DNA of 64,000 bases from Pseudobacter sp. (GTDB taxonomy: Bacteria > Bacteroidota > Bacteroidia > Chitinophagales > Chitinophagaceae), in assembly GCA_017849455.1 (NCBI GenBank), contig JAFIGX010000013.1, forward strand, positions 124,001 to 188,000. The letters run 5' to 3'. Numbering within the stretch: position 1 is the first letter of the stretch; each line of letters begins with the position of its first letter. Below are positions 43,779-53,002 of this stretch, in pieces. The notes under the pieces are model-generated. The model saw only the letters and a program-made list of their open reading frames with translations. It was not told the DNA's origin and made no database searches. The translations under genes were made by a program, and so were the position numbers.

Positions 43779-45131
43779 ATGGCAGTTGTTGACTTAATAA
43801 TGCCTAAACTGGGTGAAAGTATTATGGAAGCTACCATATTAAAGTGGCATAAGCAACCAGGCGACCCGGTGAAAATGGACGAGACCGTGTTGGAGATCGC
43901 TACCGATAAGGTAGACAGTGAAGTGCCCTCCACAGCCGAAGGCGTCATCGAGGAGATCCTTTTCAAGGTGAACGATGTAGTGCCCATCGGTACAGCCATT
44001 GCACGGATCCGTACAGGCGCTGCCGAACCAGCCACCCTTCATACAGCGCCGCCTGCAACCCCAGTGGCCACTACAACTACCCATATTGCCTCCCAGCATA
44101 CATCTACCGCCACCGCAACAGTCGCGGCCACCCGCACGCAAACTGCGGCTACAAACGGGATGGCCAACCGCTTTTACTCTCCACTGGTATTGAATATCGC
44201 AGCCGGTGAAGGCATCAGCATGAGCGAGCTGGAAAAAATTCCCGGCTCCGGCAATGAAGGCCGTGTAACGAAAAAAGACCTTTTGCAATATGTGGAAGCG
44301 AGGAAGACGGGGACAGTGAGCAGTGGGCAATTTGTCGTGGGCAGTACGATGCCGGCAGCAGAACCTCTCCGCCGAACGGATGAATTGCCAACCGCCAATG
44401 GTCAACTGCCAACTTATTCCGGTAATGCAGAGATCATCGAGATGGACAGGATGCGCAAGCTGATCGCAGAGCACATGGTGCGCAGCAAGCATACCAGCCC
44501 ACACGTAACCAGCTTCACTGAGGCCGATGTTACCAACCTCGTTTTGTGGCGCGAAAAAGTGAAAAAGGACTTTGAAAAGAGAGAAGGAGAAAAGCTCACC
44601 TTCACTCCCCTCTTCATAGAAGCGATCGTTCGCTGCATCAAAAAATATCCCTGGCTCAACAGCAGCCTCGACGGCAACCATATCATCGTGAAGAAAGATA
44701 TCAATATAGGTATGGCCACTGCATTACCTTCCGGGAACCTGATCGTTCCCGTGATCAGGAATGCTGACCAGCTCAACCTGGTGGGATTATCGAAACAGGT
44801 CAACAACCTCGCCAACGCAGCCCGCAACAATAAACTCAAACCCGACGATACGCAGGGCGGCACTTTCACCCTTACCAACGTTGGCACTTTCGGCAGCCTG
44901 ATGGGCACTCCCATCATCAACCAGCCGCAGGTAGCCATCCTGGCAGTAGGCGCTATCAAAAAAAGGCCGGTAGTGATCGAGACCGAGCAGGGCGACAGCA
45001 TCGCCATCCGCCAGATGATGTACCTCTCCATGTCATACGACCACCGTATCATCGATGGCGCACTGGGCGCCACCTTCCTGAATGCAGTGGCGAAAGAGCT
45101 GGAGAACTTCAGTCCCGACAGGGAGATCTAA
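43779..45131 (+). CDS. 2-oxoacid dehydrogenase complex E2 (dihydrolipoyl acyltransferase)
   Basis: Domains in order: one lipoyl domain (about 1-78) with the modified Lys44 in EIATDKVDSE; an Ala/Thr/Pro-rich linker; the E3-binding domain (about 128-168, FYSPLVLNIAAGEGISMSEL); a second linker; and the catalytic domain (about 215-450) ending with YDHRIIDGALGATFL, which holds the catalytic His and Asp. Its specificity (pyruvate, 2-oxoglutarate or branched chain) cannot be fixed, as no E1 gene is adjacent. Linker residues about 179-212 (SSGQFVVGS, ELPTANGQLPT) are translated from a period-7 inverted repeat in the gene. LpdA at 19.4 kb could serve as E3. Confidence 0.93.
   Translation: MAVVDLIMPKLGESIMEATILKWHKQPGDPVKMDETVLEIATDKVDSEVPSTAEGVIEEILFKVNDVVPIGTAIARIRTGAAEPATLHTAPPATPVATTTTHIASQHTSTATATVAATRTQTAATNGMANRFYSPLVLNIAAGEGISMSELEKIPGSGNEGRVTKKDLLQYVEARKTGTVSSGQFVVGSTMPAAEPLRRTDELPTANGQLPTYSGNAEIIEMDRMRKLIAEHMVRSKHTSPHVTSFTEADVTNLVLWREKVKKDFEKREGEKLTFTPLFIEAIVRCIKKYPWLNSSLDGNHIIVKKDINIGMATALPSGNLIVPVIRNADQLNLVGLSKQVNNLANAARNNKLKPDDTQGGTFTLTNVGTFGSLMGTPIINQPQVAILAVGAIKKRPVVIETEQGDSIAIRQMMYLSMSYDHRIIDGALGATFLNAVAKELENFSPDREI
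44316..44414 (+). repeat. Period-7 inverted repeat inside the E2 coding region
   Basis: The left arm GTGAGCAGTGGGCAATTTGT and GTGGGCAGT (44316-44345) faces the right arm ATTGCCAACCGCCAATGG and CAACTGCCAACTT (44383-44414). It matches the intergenic AGTTGGC family but keeps the E2 reading frame. It encodes the flexible linker between the E3-binding and catalytic domains, a place that tolerates insertion. Confidence 0.75.
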
Positions 45132-45168
45132 GCCAAGCGTTTCTGTTACTTGCTATAAAACGAAGAGA

Positions 45169-45205
45169 GACCGCCCCGAAAGCTTTCGGGGTGGTCTTTT
45201 TTTTA
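45169..45205 (+). terminator. Terminator after the E2 gene
   Basis: A 15-bp stem AGACCGCCCCGAAAG / CTTTCGGGGTGGTCT (one G-U pair) with essentially no extra loop sequence is followed by eight T. It begins 37 nt after the E2 stop. Confidence 0.92.
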
Positions 45206-45267
45206 TGTTCTCCAATAAACGTAACTTTAGAGTAGTTCTTTCATTGCTCACCTTTAATTTATGCTGT

Positions 45268-45714
45268 ATGAATCTCTTACAACGCATTGAGCATTGGGGA
45301 GATGCGCATCACCCCAAATGGTTGGACATCGCACGTATGGCTTTGGGAGTATTCCTCATCTTTAAAGGAGTCGAGTTCCTGGAAAATATCAGCCTGATCC
45401 TGGGAAGGATCTCCGACCACATGTCTTTCGGCTCATTCACTCTCTGGTTAGTAGGACACTATATCGTATTCGCACATATACTGGGTGGCTTTTTACTGGC
45501 TATTGGCGTACTCACCCGTTTTGCCTGTCTCATTCAGATCCCTATCCTGCTGGGCGCTGTATTCTTTATCAATGCTCCGCAGGGATGGTGGCAACCCTTC
45601 TCTGAACTGACCCTCTCCGTTCTGGTACTGCTGGCCCTCATCTATTTCATGATCATCGGCAATGGCCCCTGGTCGCTCGATTGGTTCACCAAAGAAGAAA
45701 AGAAAAATTCCTGA
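45268..45714 (+). CDS. DoxX-family membrane protein
   Basis: A 148-residue protein with four membrane helices (about 25-42, 58-82, 88-105, 112-130 by hydrophobicity). WLDIARMALGVFLIFKGVEF is the DoxX-like first helix, and HILGGFLLAIGVLTRFACLI the third. The frame is open further upstream, but that part runs through the E2 terminator, so the ATG at 45268 is the start. The stop codon is followed at once by the ATG of the polysaccharide deacetylase. Function unclear. Confidence 0.83.
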   Translation: MNLLQRIEHWGDAHHPKWLDIARMALGVFLIFKGVEFLENISLILGRISDHMSFGSFTLWLVGHYIVFAHILGGFLLAIGVLTRFACLIQIPILLGAVFFINAPQGWWQPFSELTLSVLVLLALIYFMIIGNGPWSLDWFTKEEKKNS

Positions 45715-46458
45715 ATGAAAGCAATCTCATTATTCCTACTGGCCGTATCCTTCGTGTCATCCAATAAAGTACCTGTCAACATGGGCCCCCTTGACCGCAA
45801 GGATACCTTGAAATATATCTACCTCACCTTCGACGATGGCCCATTGAGAGGCAGCCAGCGTATCGATAGCCTGGTGCTGGCGGAAAAGCTCAAGATCAGT
45901 GTTTTCCTGGTTGGACAAAATGCCCAAAAAAGCAGGGAACTGGGAACCTATCTAAGCATGTATGAACAAAATCCATTCGTGGAATCATACAATCACAGCT
46001 ACACGCATGGACATAACAGGTACAAAAAATTTTACAAAGACCCCCTGGTAGTATTGTCCGACATAGAAAAAAATGAAACGGCCCTCTCCCTGCGTTACAA
46101 GATCGTACGATTGCCCGGCAGGAATATCTGGCGGGTGGGCGACCGGAAAAAAGATGATGGCGTCAGCGGTAAGGCCGCTGCCGACACGCTGGCTGCACGC
46201 GGTTTCAAATTGTTCGGCTGGGACCTCGAATGGCGGCACAACCCCAAAAGCGGAGCGCCTGTTCAATCCGTCGATGCCATGACCAAAGAGATCGAGAACC
46301 GGCTCATCAATGGCGGCACTTTCACCAAAGACCATATCGTGGTACTCGTGCACGATGAAATGTTCCAGAAGCCCTGGGCAACAAGCGAACTGAACAAGCT
46401 GATCGATACCCTGCGGAAAAAAGACTACGTCTTCGAGCATATCAGGTTCTACCCATAG
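45715..46458 (+). CDS. Polysaccharide deacetylase family protein (NodB domain)
   Basis: A CE4-type protein of 247 residues with a short signal peptide. Motif 1 is YLTFDDGPLRGS (D40, D41) and motif 2 is HSYTHGHN, both metal and catalytic sites; later motifs are RLPGRNIWRV and IVVLVHDEM. It removes acetyl or related groups from exported polysaccharide or peptidoglycan. It starts on the base after the DoxX stop codon, so the pair is surely co-transcribed. Confidence 0.9.
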   Translation: MKAISLFLLAVSFVSSNKVPVNMGPLDRKDTLKYIYLTFDDGPLRGSQRIDSLVLAEKLKISVFLVGQNAQKSRELGTYLSMYEQNPFVESYNHSYTHGHNRYKKFYKDPLVVLSDIEKNETALSLRYKIVRLPGRNIWRVGDRKKDDGVSGKAAADTLAARGFKLFGWDLEWRHNPKSGAPVQSVDAMTKEIENRLINGGTFTKDHIVVLVHDEMFQKPWATSELNKLIDTLRKKDYVFEHIRFYP

Positions 46459-46629
46459 GAACTATCTTCCTGCCTCCGATATAATATTGTCAATGCCTGA
46501 ACGTTCTACACAAGGACGTTCATAATGCCGCATTGTCGTTACTGCTAATTGGCAGTCCATTAAGAAAAATTTGTCCGGTTTTTCGTAAATTCATTATGGT
46601 TACCCACCCCCTAAACGAATGCCAGAATT

Positions 46630-47346
46630 ATGAAAACACTTTCTGATACCTGGTTTGCCGATGGCTACATCGATTTCGAGCTCAAGAAGTATACCCTGCT
46701 CGCCTACCTGCAGGAAGTCAATAAATACTTCAACGAGAACAAGCTCTATCCCCAGCTTGCAGATGTGATCTTCCATTACAATAACCTCATCGCACTCCGG
46801 GAGAACAAAAGATATTTACAGGAACAATTCCCCAAAAAACTTACCGGTATACAATTGGAACAATTGCAGCTCCTGTATGAGCAGATCATCGAAGACAGTG
46901 AGCTGATGCAGGAACTGGAAGACATCATCAACTATTCGGCCGGCAAGATCAAAAGAACGATCAGCAATGGCACCGAGATCTATGAGTTCGTGGAAGACAA
47001 GCTCACCATTTTCCCGGTGGGCCTCATCCCGCTCGACAGCAATGAAGGTTATTTCTTCCTCAGCGAAGGTTCCTACCGGCATACCAGGGTTTATCAGTAC
47101 CGGTTAAGTATATTCGAAAAACATGATGAGAAATACAGGGCCATCAAAACGGAATATGTGAGCGAATGGCAGCGTAATATGGCGAACACCTATGAAAATA
47201 TCAAGGCGGAACTGATCAGGCGCAAAAAAGACCTTCCCAATCCCGCCGTGTATTCAATCGAAACAGAGCTTTCTTTTCCGGTAGATGAGACCTTACTACC
47301 GATTGCCAAAAGAAGCCTGGTCCGGTATATTTCGAATGCGGCTTAA
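46630..47346 (+). CDS. Conserved hypothetical cytoplasmic protein
   Basis: A 238-residue protein without signal peptide or membrane segment. It is rich in Lys, Glu and aromatic residues, with a helical N-terminal half (LLAYLQEVNKYFNENKLYPQL) and a strand-rich middle part (FPVGLIPLDSNEGYFFLSEG). I recognise no domain. Length and codon use match the neighbours. Its TAA stop overlaps by three bases the stop codon of the convergent S9 peptidase gene. It stands alone after the deacetylase, with 171 nt between them. Confidence 0.75.
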   Translation: MKTLSDTWFADGYIDFELKKYTLLAYLQEVNKYFNENKLYPQLADVIFHYNNLIALRENKRYLQEQFPKKLTGIQLEQLQLLYEQIIEDSELMQELEDIINYSAGKIKRTISNGTEIYEFVEDKLTIFPVGLIPLDSNEGYFFLSEGSYRHTRVYQYRLSIFEKHDEKYRAIKTEYVSEWQRNMANTYENIKAELIRRKKDLPNPAVYSIETELSFPVDETLLPIAKRSLVRYISNAA

Positions 47347-50291
47347 AATCCTTTCGCAGACCCGGTTTCCGTGCCCCAGTCGATCCCTTTCAAAGTGGCC
47401 GGCACTCCTTCCGCAATCCATTTTGCCGCAGGCGCCCCTTTCAGGAAATGATCGAAGAACTGGCCCAGCCTGATGCTGAGGTCTTTTCTGTTCCTTCTCT
47501 CCATCAGGTTGTGGTCTTCGCCATTATATTCCAGCATCCAAACTTTTTTCCCCAATCTTCTCAGGGCCGTGAAATATTCGATGCCCTGGTACCAGGGAAC
47601 TGCCCCATCGGCATCGTTGTGCATGATCAGCAATGGCGTAGTCACTTTGTCTGCCTTGAATAAAGGCGAGTTCTTGATATACAATTCAGGTTTCTGCCAC
47701 AAAGTAGCGCCGATGCGGCTTTGCGTGCGTTCATATTGGAACTGGCGGTTGAGGCCGCTTCCCCACCTGATACCGCCATAAGCGCTGGTCATATTCGATA
47801 CGGGCGCTCCGGCGCCGGCAGCGGCGAACATTTTCGTGCGCGTCACCAGGTAGGCTACCTGGTAACCGCCCCAACTCTGACCCTGGATCGCCATCTTCGT
47901 TGAATCTACCCAGGGCATTTTCGAAAGATGTTTCGCGGCCGATACCACTGAATTATAGGCACTCTCACCGGGTTCTCCATTCTTGTAATAGATATTCGGA
48001 TCGAACACCAGATACCCGTTACTGGCGAAATACGGTATGTTCACCGTTGAAGCGCTCGGAGCAGGGCTCATGTAGGCATACAGCTCATCGGCATCCTTTT
48101 CATAGAAATAAAAGATAACGGGATACTTCTTTTTAGGGTCGAAATTTTCCGGCTTGTAGAGCAATCCTTCCGCTTCTTTGCCATCGAACATTTTCCATTT
48201 CACAAGCTCGCAGGTGAGCCAGTTGTAATCTTTTTGTTGCGGGTTGATACTGCTCAGGCGCGTGAAGCTCCTGCCATCAATGGTCGAGTACAGATCGGCC
48301 GGGTCCTGTGTGCTCATGCGGCTCACGATATAGCTTTCGGCCTGTTTGGCTTTGATGAGCCTGTTATAAACGTAGGGGCCAGCATTGAGCTGTACCGGCT
48401 CACCGGGGATATTCAGTTTTTTGGTTGAAGTACCATCGTATTTGGTGACACGGTTGAAGGCGTCGAACAGCATTTGTTCGTCGGCCTTGATGGAGCGGGC
48501 TTCGCGGTCTGTACGCATATAGCGCAGGATCGTCTTGTGTTTCTTACCGTAACCATCCGTTACATTCACAGGCGCTTTTTCGCCGGTGGGATCAACCTGC
48601 CATATATCATATTTGTCGTTGATCAACACGGCCGCATCATTTTCCACCCAGCCTGCCAGGCCGAATGATGGCGGATCATCGGGATGATCATCTTCGTCAT
48701 CATAAAGAGGAACATTGATCTTCTGTGTAATATTCCTGATGGCGCCGGTGCTCACCTGGTAAGTGAAATAGCTCCGGGTGGTGTTGTCCCACCAGAGCAC
48801 GAAATTCCCTTTGGGCGACAGGCTAAAGAAAGTACGCAATTTTTCACGGATGGTCTTGCGGCTGCCGTCTGCCGTGCTGATCAGGTAAGAATTGAGTTTC
48901 GAAAATCCCAGCCACTGCGATTCTACTCTATTCCCTTTGCTCGATGTGCCCAGCACAAAATCGGCATTGCCTTCATCGGCCAGATAGATATTGTCGGCAT
49001 CCTCATCGCCCAGTTGAACAACATGGGATGCATTGCCGTTCAGTACGGCCATATAGCTTTTGCGGAGGTCGGAGTTCAACTGTATCAATTGCTGTGGCTG
49101 GAGATAATCATCATTATAGTGCCAGACATCGAGCCGGGCCGTTTCGAAATCCACCAGGGTAGTGTCTTTCGGTTTACGGATCAGCGAGAGCCCGAAGAAG
49201 AGTTTCTTCATGTCTTTGCTGAATACCGGCGTCATGTTCTCGCTTACGGTAAGCCCATTTCTCACCCCAGTGGTATTCCTGTCTGCCCGCAGACGGGCGC
49301 TGTCGTCCCCGGCCCGGTAATACCATAGCTTATAGAATTTCACCAATGCCTTGGGCACACTGTCGCGCTCGGCCACAAAGGCCAGTTGCCTGCCGGCAGT
49401 GTCCATCGAAAAGTTCTTCGCGTCATTGAATTTGCGCATGATGGTATCCGTTTTACCCTCCGGTAAACTGGTCCACAACAGGCTTGCCTGGGAGAGCGTA
49501 TCGCTGTTCTTCCGGGTGGTTTCAACGAGCAATACATTGCCTTTCTCACTGAAATAATAATCGCTTACCAGGGAGAACCTTCTTTCTTCCCCGGTATATA
49601 GATTGCGCAGCACCAGTTCTGTTCCTTCTTCCACGGGGTCCTGCGCTGGTCTGGAGGTGGGGGGCTTCTTTGAAACAGGCGGCTGCAACACCGATAATCC
49701 CTTTTCTTTGGCTTCAGTGGCTTTGTTACGAATGCTGTCGGCCACCCGTGCCAGGCTATCGGCCATGCGTACGAGGTTATTGAGCTGGGTCACTGAATCT
49801 GGTTTGGGCCTGTTGGCAGCAGCAGCCGGGGCTTTTTCCAGCAGGTAGGCCATCCATAGCCCCGATCCTTTTTCAGGGGTCTTGAATGAACGTACATTGG
49901 GGACCTTCGTTACACTGTCTTTCCCGATCTCCACGATCCCCAGACTGTCTTTCGGCATTTCATCCGGGCGTTTCTTTTTGACCTTTGCATCACGGGTATC
50001 CTTGAACAATGGCCGCACCTTGAACACCACGAAGCGACTGTCTTCGGTGATGACGGCTCCGTAGCCACGTGCGATCTCTTTTTTGAAAGTATTATCGGTA
50101 GACTGGATCACCAGTACCCCATCCCCTTCCTGCGGGTTGATGGTATACACGGCATACTTACCGTTATTGCTGATGCTTCTCTCGCCGACCGATTGCCAGC
50201 CATCATACACGGAATGGTCCAATGGCTTCTTTTGTGCGAAGGCGGTGAGGCAGAAAAGTACGGCGGGCAGTACATAGAATAATTTTCTCAT
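47343..50291 (-). CDS. S9 family peptidase (prolyl oligopeptidase/DPP type)
   Basis: The 982-residue exported serine peptidase has a signal peptide (MRKLFYVLPAVLFCLTAFAQ), a long beta-propeller region and a C-terminal alpha/beta-hydrolase domain (about 740-960). The catalytic triad is in GQSWGGYQVAYL (Ser), HNDADGAVPW (Asp) and NGEDHNLMERRNR (His). The frame opens 45 codons upstream but those codons do not form a signal, so 50291 is the start. In Bacteroidota such enzymes cleave dipeptides or oligopeptides in the periplasm. Confidence 0.92.
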   Translation of the reverse strand: MRKLFYVLPAVLFCLTAFAQKKPLDHSVYDGWQSVGERSISNNGKYAVYTINPQEGDGVLVIQSTDNTFKKEIARGYGAVITEDSRFVVFKVRPLFKDTRDAKVKKKRPDEMPKDSLGIVEIGKDSVTKVPNVRSFKTPEKGSGLWMAYLLEKAPAAAANRPKPDSVTQLNNLVRMADSLARVADSIRNKATEAKEKGLSVLQPPVSKKPPTSRPAQDPVEEGTELVLRNLYTGEERRFSLVSDYYFSEKGNVLLVETTRKNSDTLSQASLLWTSLPEGKTDTIMRKFNDAKNFSMDTAGRQLAFVAERDSVPKALVKFYKLWYYRAGDDSARLRADRNTTGVRNGLTVSENMTPVFSKDMKKLFFGLSLIRKPKDTTLVDFETARLDVWHYNDDYLQPQQLIQLNSDLRKSYMAVLNGNASHVVQLGDEDADNIYLADEGNADFVLGTSSKGNRVESQWLGFSKLNSYLISTADGSRKTIREKLRTFFSLSPKGNFVLWWDNTTRSYFTYQVSTGAIRNITQKINVPLYDDEDDHPDDPPSFGLAGWVENDAAVLINDKYDIWQVDPTGEKAPVNVTDGYGKKHKTILRYMRTDREARSIKADEQMLFDAFNRVTKYDGTSTKKLNIPGEPVQLNAGPYVYNRLIKAKQAESYIVSRMSTQDPADLYSTIDGRSFTRLSSINPQQKDYNWLTCELVKWKMFDGKEAEGLLYKPENFDPKKKYPVIFYFYEKDADELYAYMSPAPSASTVNIPYFASNGYLVFDPNIYYKNGEPGESAYNSVVSAAKHLSKMPWVDSTKMAIQGQSWGGYQVAYLVTRTKMFAAAGAGAPVSNMTSAYGGIRWGSGLNRQFQYERTQSRIGATLWQKPELYIKNSPLFKADKVTTPLLIMHNDADGAVPWYQGIEYFTALRRLGKKVWMLEYNGEDHNLMERRNRKDLSIRLGQFFDHFLKGAPAAKWIAEGVPATLKGIDWGTETGSAKGF

Positions 50292-50376
50292 ATTATGGGG
50301 GCTATTTGCAAATAAAATTAACATAAAGATCTTTTCCCTGCACCACCATATCCGGCTTTCCGACCGTTCATAAAAG

Positions 50377-50409
50377 AGCGGGCGCGAATGCTGTGCATTC
50401 GCGCCCGCT
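50377..50409 (-). terminator. Strong hairpin after the outer-membrane protein gene
   Basis: A 14-bp perfect stem AGCGGGCGCGAATG / CATTCGCGCCCGCT with a 5-nt loop. On the minus strand it is followed by CTTTTATG, so the T run is short. It lies 25 nt after the stop of the barrel gene and before the S9 gene. Confidence 0.75.
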
Positions 50410-50433
50410 TGTATTAAAAAAGCCATTAAACGG

Positions 50434-51081
50434 TTACCTGCTGAACATATAGCCCACCGATACCCCGAATGTAAAATTCGTGAATTTGATATCCCTGATC
50501 CCCGGGTCGACCTGGGTAGTGCTGGAGATATTGGCGAGCCCTGGTGTTACATTCACACCCAGGGTAAGTCCTGATCTCAGTTCTATCCCGGCCAGGATAT
50601 TCAATCCGAAATCAAAACGCTTATAGCCCTGATCACCGAACACATCCTCACTCTGTCCACTGGCTTTCGCTTTACCGAATATACCATAAGCCAGGGAAGG
50701 CCCAACACCACCAAAGAAGGTAAGATGGCTTGGAAACTGATGACGATAGACCACATTGAGGGGAAGCTCCAGATAATAAGGACGGACCTTCGCCTTGCTG
50801 GTGGTGCTGGAACCACTCATCATGGCATCCAGATCGGACCCTTTTCCACTTAGCAACAATTCCGGCCGGAAGCTGAAATGTTTGGAGATCGGAACTTCAA
50901 CCACGCCCCCGATATGGAAAGAGGGGATAGCGTCGCCCGACTTGCTTAATTTGGTGCCCATGTAATTGAGGCTGATCTTTTCATTCGCAATATTCAACCC
51001 TCCTTTCACACCAAACCTCACCTGCGCGTGAAGGGCCGATACTGCGCATACGGCGAGCATGAAGCAGTAGAACTTTTTCAT
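50434..51081 (-). CDS. Small outer-membrane beta-barrel protein
   Basis: The 215-residue protein has a signal peptide (about 1-19, SALHAQ) and the strand pattern of porin-family barrels of about eight strands: VRFGVKGGLNIANE at the start, YYLELPLNVVYRHQ in the middle, and a closing aromatic strand FGVSVGYMFS. Such proteins are common single outer-membrane barrels in Bacteroidota and their roles are mostly unknown. It has its own terminator. Confidence 0.87.
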   Translation of the reverse strand: MKKFYCFMLAVCAVSALHAQVRFGVKGGLNIANEKISLNYMGTKLSKSGDAIPSFHIGGVVEVPISKHFSFRPELLLSGKGSDLDAMMSGSSTTSKAKVRPYYLELPLNVVYRHQFPSHLTFFGGVGPSLAYGIFGKAKASGQSEDVFGDQGYKRFDFGLNILAGIELRSGLTLGVNVTPGLANISSTTQVDPGIRDIKFTNFTFGVSVGYMFSR

Positions 51082-51124
51082 AAAAATTTGTATTTAGGGT
51101 TTAAGAAATCTGCGACAAATATAG

Positions 51125-51250
51125 AGGATGTATGAGGTCAGAAGTATGAGGTAGGAGGCTGACCGTATACTTTTAACATTCCTCCAAACCTTCTTGCCTC
51201 AGGCTTCTTACCTCAGACCTCAGACCTCTGACTTCAGACCTCCTGCCTCA
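51125..51250. repeat. Period-7 inverted repeat, TGAGGTC type
   Basis: Left arm (51125-51163): TGAGGTC, AGAAGTA, TGAGGTA, GGAGGCT. Right arm (51193-51250): the inverse, longer by a few heptamers (CCTCAGACCTCAGACC and CTCTGACTTCAGACC). The last ten codons of the EamA transporter gene are read through the right arm, and its stop is the TGA of GTC TGA there. Related to the element at 19141-19264. Confidence 0.88.
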
Positions 51251-52122
51251 GCTCTTTTCTTCTCACGGTAAACAAGAAAAGTTTGCAGGAACACCGAACA
51301 TACGATCAGCGCCAGCCCGATGTAGAACCCACCTTTCAGCAGTTTATCCTCCCTGAAAACGATAAAGGCCAATGCGATCCCATACAATGGTTCGAGATTA
51401 TAAGTGAGGTTCACGGTGAATGCAGAGATCTTTCTCAGCGCATTCATCGAGAACTTGAAGGCCAGCACTGTGCAGATCCAGCTCAGGGCCAGCAGCCAGC
51501 CTGCATCGCTCCAGGTAGGGATGATATGATGGGGCGGAAATAATTTCAGGTAGAAAGGCATGAGCACTGTAACGAACAACAAACCACCGGTAAGCTCGTA
51601 CACCGTAACGGTATCCGCTGCAAGTCTTTGGAGATACTGCCGGTTGAAGATCGGAAAGAGACTGCCGAGCATGGCGGAGATAATGCCGATGATGATACCG
51701 GTTTTATAGGCAGGGTCAAAATGAAAGATCAGGGCAATGCCGGCAATGGCGATCATACCGAGCAATAATTCAATATGATTGAGCCGGTTCCTGGTGATAA
51801 GTGGTTCGAAGATGGCCGTGAAAAAACCGATGGAAGAAAAGCATACCAGCGCCACCGAAACATTGGCGTATTTGATACTGGCATAGAAAGTGGTCCAGTG
51901 CAGGGCGGCCACGGCGCCTACTGCGGCGATCCCGGCCATATCCCTCAGGGAAATGCGTTCCAGTTTTTTCTGAAAATAGAACAGTATCCACATTGTAATA
52001 ACGGTAATGAGCAACCGATACCATACTAACAAACCTTCATTCAGGGTGATCAGCCGGCCCAGTATTCCGGTGAACCCTGCAATGAATACAGCGCTATGTA
52101 ATTGGAGGAACGCTTTTCGCAT
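51220..52122 (-). CDS. EamA-family transporter
   Basis: A drug/metabolite-transporter protein of 300 residues with ten predicted membrane helices in two EamA repeats. Helices include VFIAGFTGILGRLI, MWILFYFQ, HIELLLGMIAIAGIALIF and AFTVNLTYNLEPLYGIALAFIV. The substrate is unknown; family members export amino acids, metabolites or nucleotide sugars. The last ten residues (AEAGGLKSEV) are translated from a period-7 repeat, so the native C terminus may differ. It follows the glycosyltransferase gene after 2 nt. Confidence 0.88.
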   Translation of the reverse strand: MRKAFLQLHSAVFIAGFTGILGRLITLNEGLLVWYRLLITVITMWILFYFQKKLERISLRDMAGIAAVGAVAALHWTTFYASIKYANVSVALVCFSSIGFFTAIFEPLITRNRLNHIELLLGMIAIAGIALIFHFDPAYKTGIIIGIISAMLGSLFPIFNRQYLQRLAADTVTVYELTGGLLFVTVLMPFYLKLFPPHHIIPTWSDAGWLLALSWICTVLAFKFSMNALRKISAFTVNLTYNLEPLYGIALAFIVFREDKLLKGGFYIGLALIVCSVFLQTFLVYREKKRAEAGGLKSEV

Positions 52123-52124
52123 CG

Positions 52125-52925
52125 CTATTTGGTTTTGGCTAATACCTCATCCCGTGGAATGGATGGAAAAGCAGTGGTCCCTGCATTTTTTTTGAGACGG
52201 TTGCGATAATCCTTGAAGAGGCTGTACCAGCGCAGTTTGAGCACGCCGAGTATTCCTTCTTTCACGATACCCTTGTGCATTTTGGAAGCCCCGAATTTCC
52301 GGTCTTCGAAAATGATGGGCACTTCTTTGATCCGGAATCCCAGCTTCCAGGTGGCGAATTTCATTTCTATCTGGAATGCATATCCTAAGAAGCGGATCTG
52401 GTCGAGGTTGATCGTTTCCAATACTTCATGGCGATAGCAGACGAAGCCGGCGGTCGTATCACGTACCGGCATCCAGGTGATCAGCCTTGTGTAGAGGGAG
52501 CCGCCTTTGGAGAGGAAAATCCTGTCCCACGGCCAGTTCACGGTGCCTCCGCCTTTCACGTAACGCGATCCGATGGCCATATCGGCCCCACCGTCCTTGC
52601 AGGCTGCATATAAACGCTGAAGGTCGGCGGGATTGTGGGAGAAATCGGCATCCATCTCGAATATGAAACGGTACCCTTTCTGGAGCGACCATTTGAACCC
52701 GTGGATATAGGCAGTGCCCAGTCCCAGTTTCCCTTTCCGCTCTTCCAGGAACAATTCACCGGGAAACCGGCCTTGTAATGTTCTTACGAGATCGGCTGTT
52801 CCGTCCGGTGAACCATCGTCGATGACCAGGATATGAAAATGCTGTTTCAGTGAAAATACCGCATCGATGATATTAGCAATATTCTCCTTTTCGTTATACG
52901 TCGGTATGATTACGATCTTTTCCAA
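52125..52925 (-). CDS. Polyprenol monophosphomannose synthase-like GT2 glycosyltransferase
   Basis: A cytoplasmic family 2 glycosyltransferase similar to DPM1-type enzymes, which make polyprenyl-phosphate sugars. It shows IVIIPTYNEKENI, LVIDDGSPDGTADLV, and EMDADFSHNPADL with the DxD-type metal site, and later GSRYVKGG and DTTAGFVCYR. No C-terminal membrane domain is present. The only upstream ATG (52958) starts an improbable N terminus, and relatives begin at MEKIVIIPTYN, so the TTG at 52925 (266 aa) is chosen. The EamA gene follows after 2 nt. Confidence 0.88.
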   Translation of the reverse strand: MEKIVIIPTYNEKENIANIIDAVFSLKQHFHILVIDDGSPDGTADLVRTLQGRFPGELFLEERKGKLGLGTAYIHGFKWSLQKGYRFIFEMDADFSHNPADLQRLYAACKDGGADMAIGSRYVKGGGTVNWPWDRIFLSKGGSLYTRLITWMPVRDTTAGFVCYRHEVLETINLDQIRFLGYAFQIEMKFATWKLGFRIKEVPIIFEDRKFGASKMHKGIVKEGILGVLKLRWYSLFKDYRNRLKKNAGTTAFPSIPRDEVLAKTK

Positions 52926-53002
52926 GCAAAGCGTCCATGTGGAACCACGAAAATACAATTTTTCAGGGTGTGGTTTTCACACAAATTTTACAGGTGGGGT
53001 TT

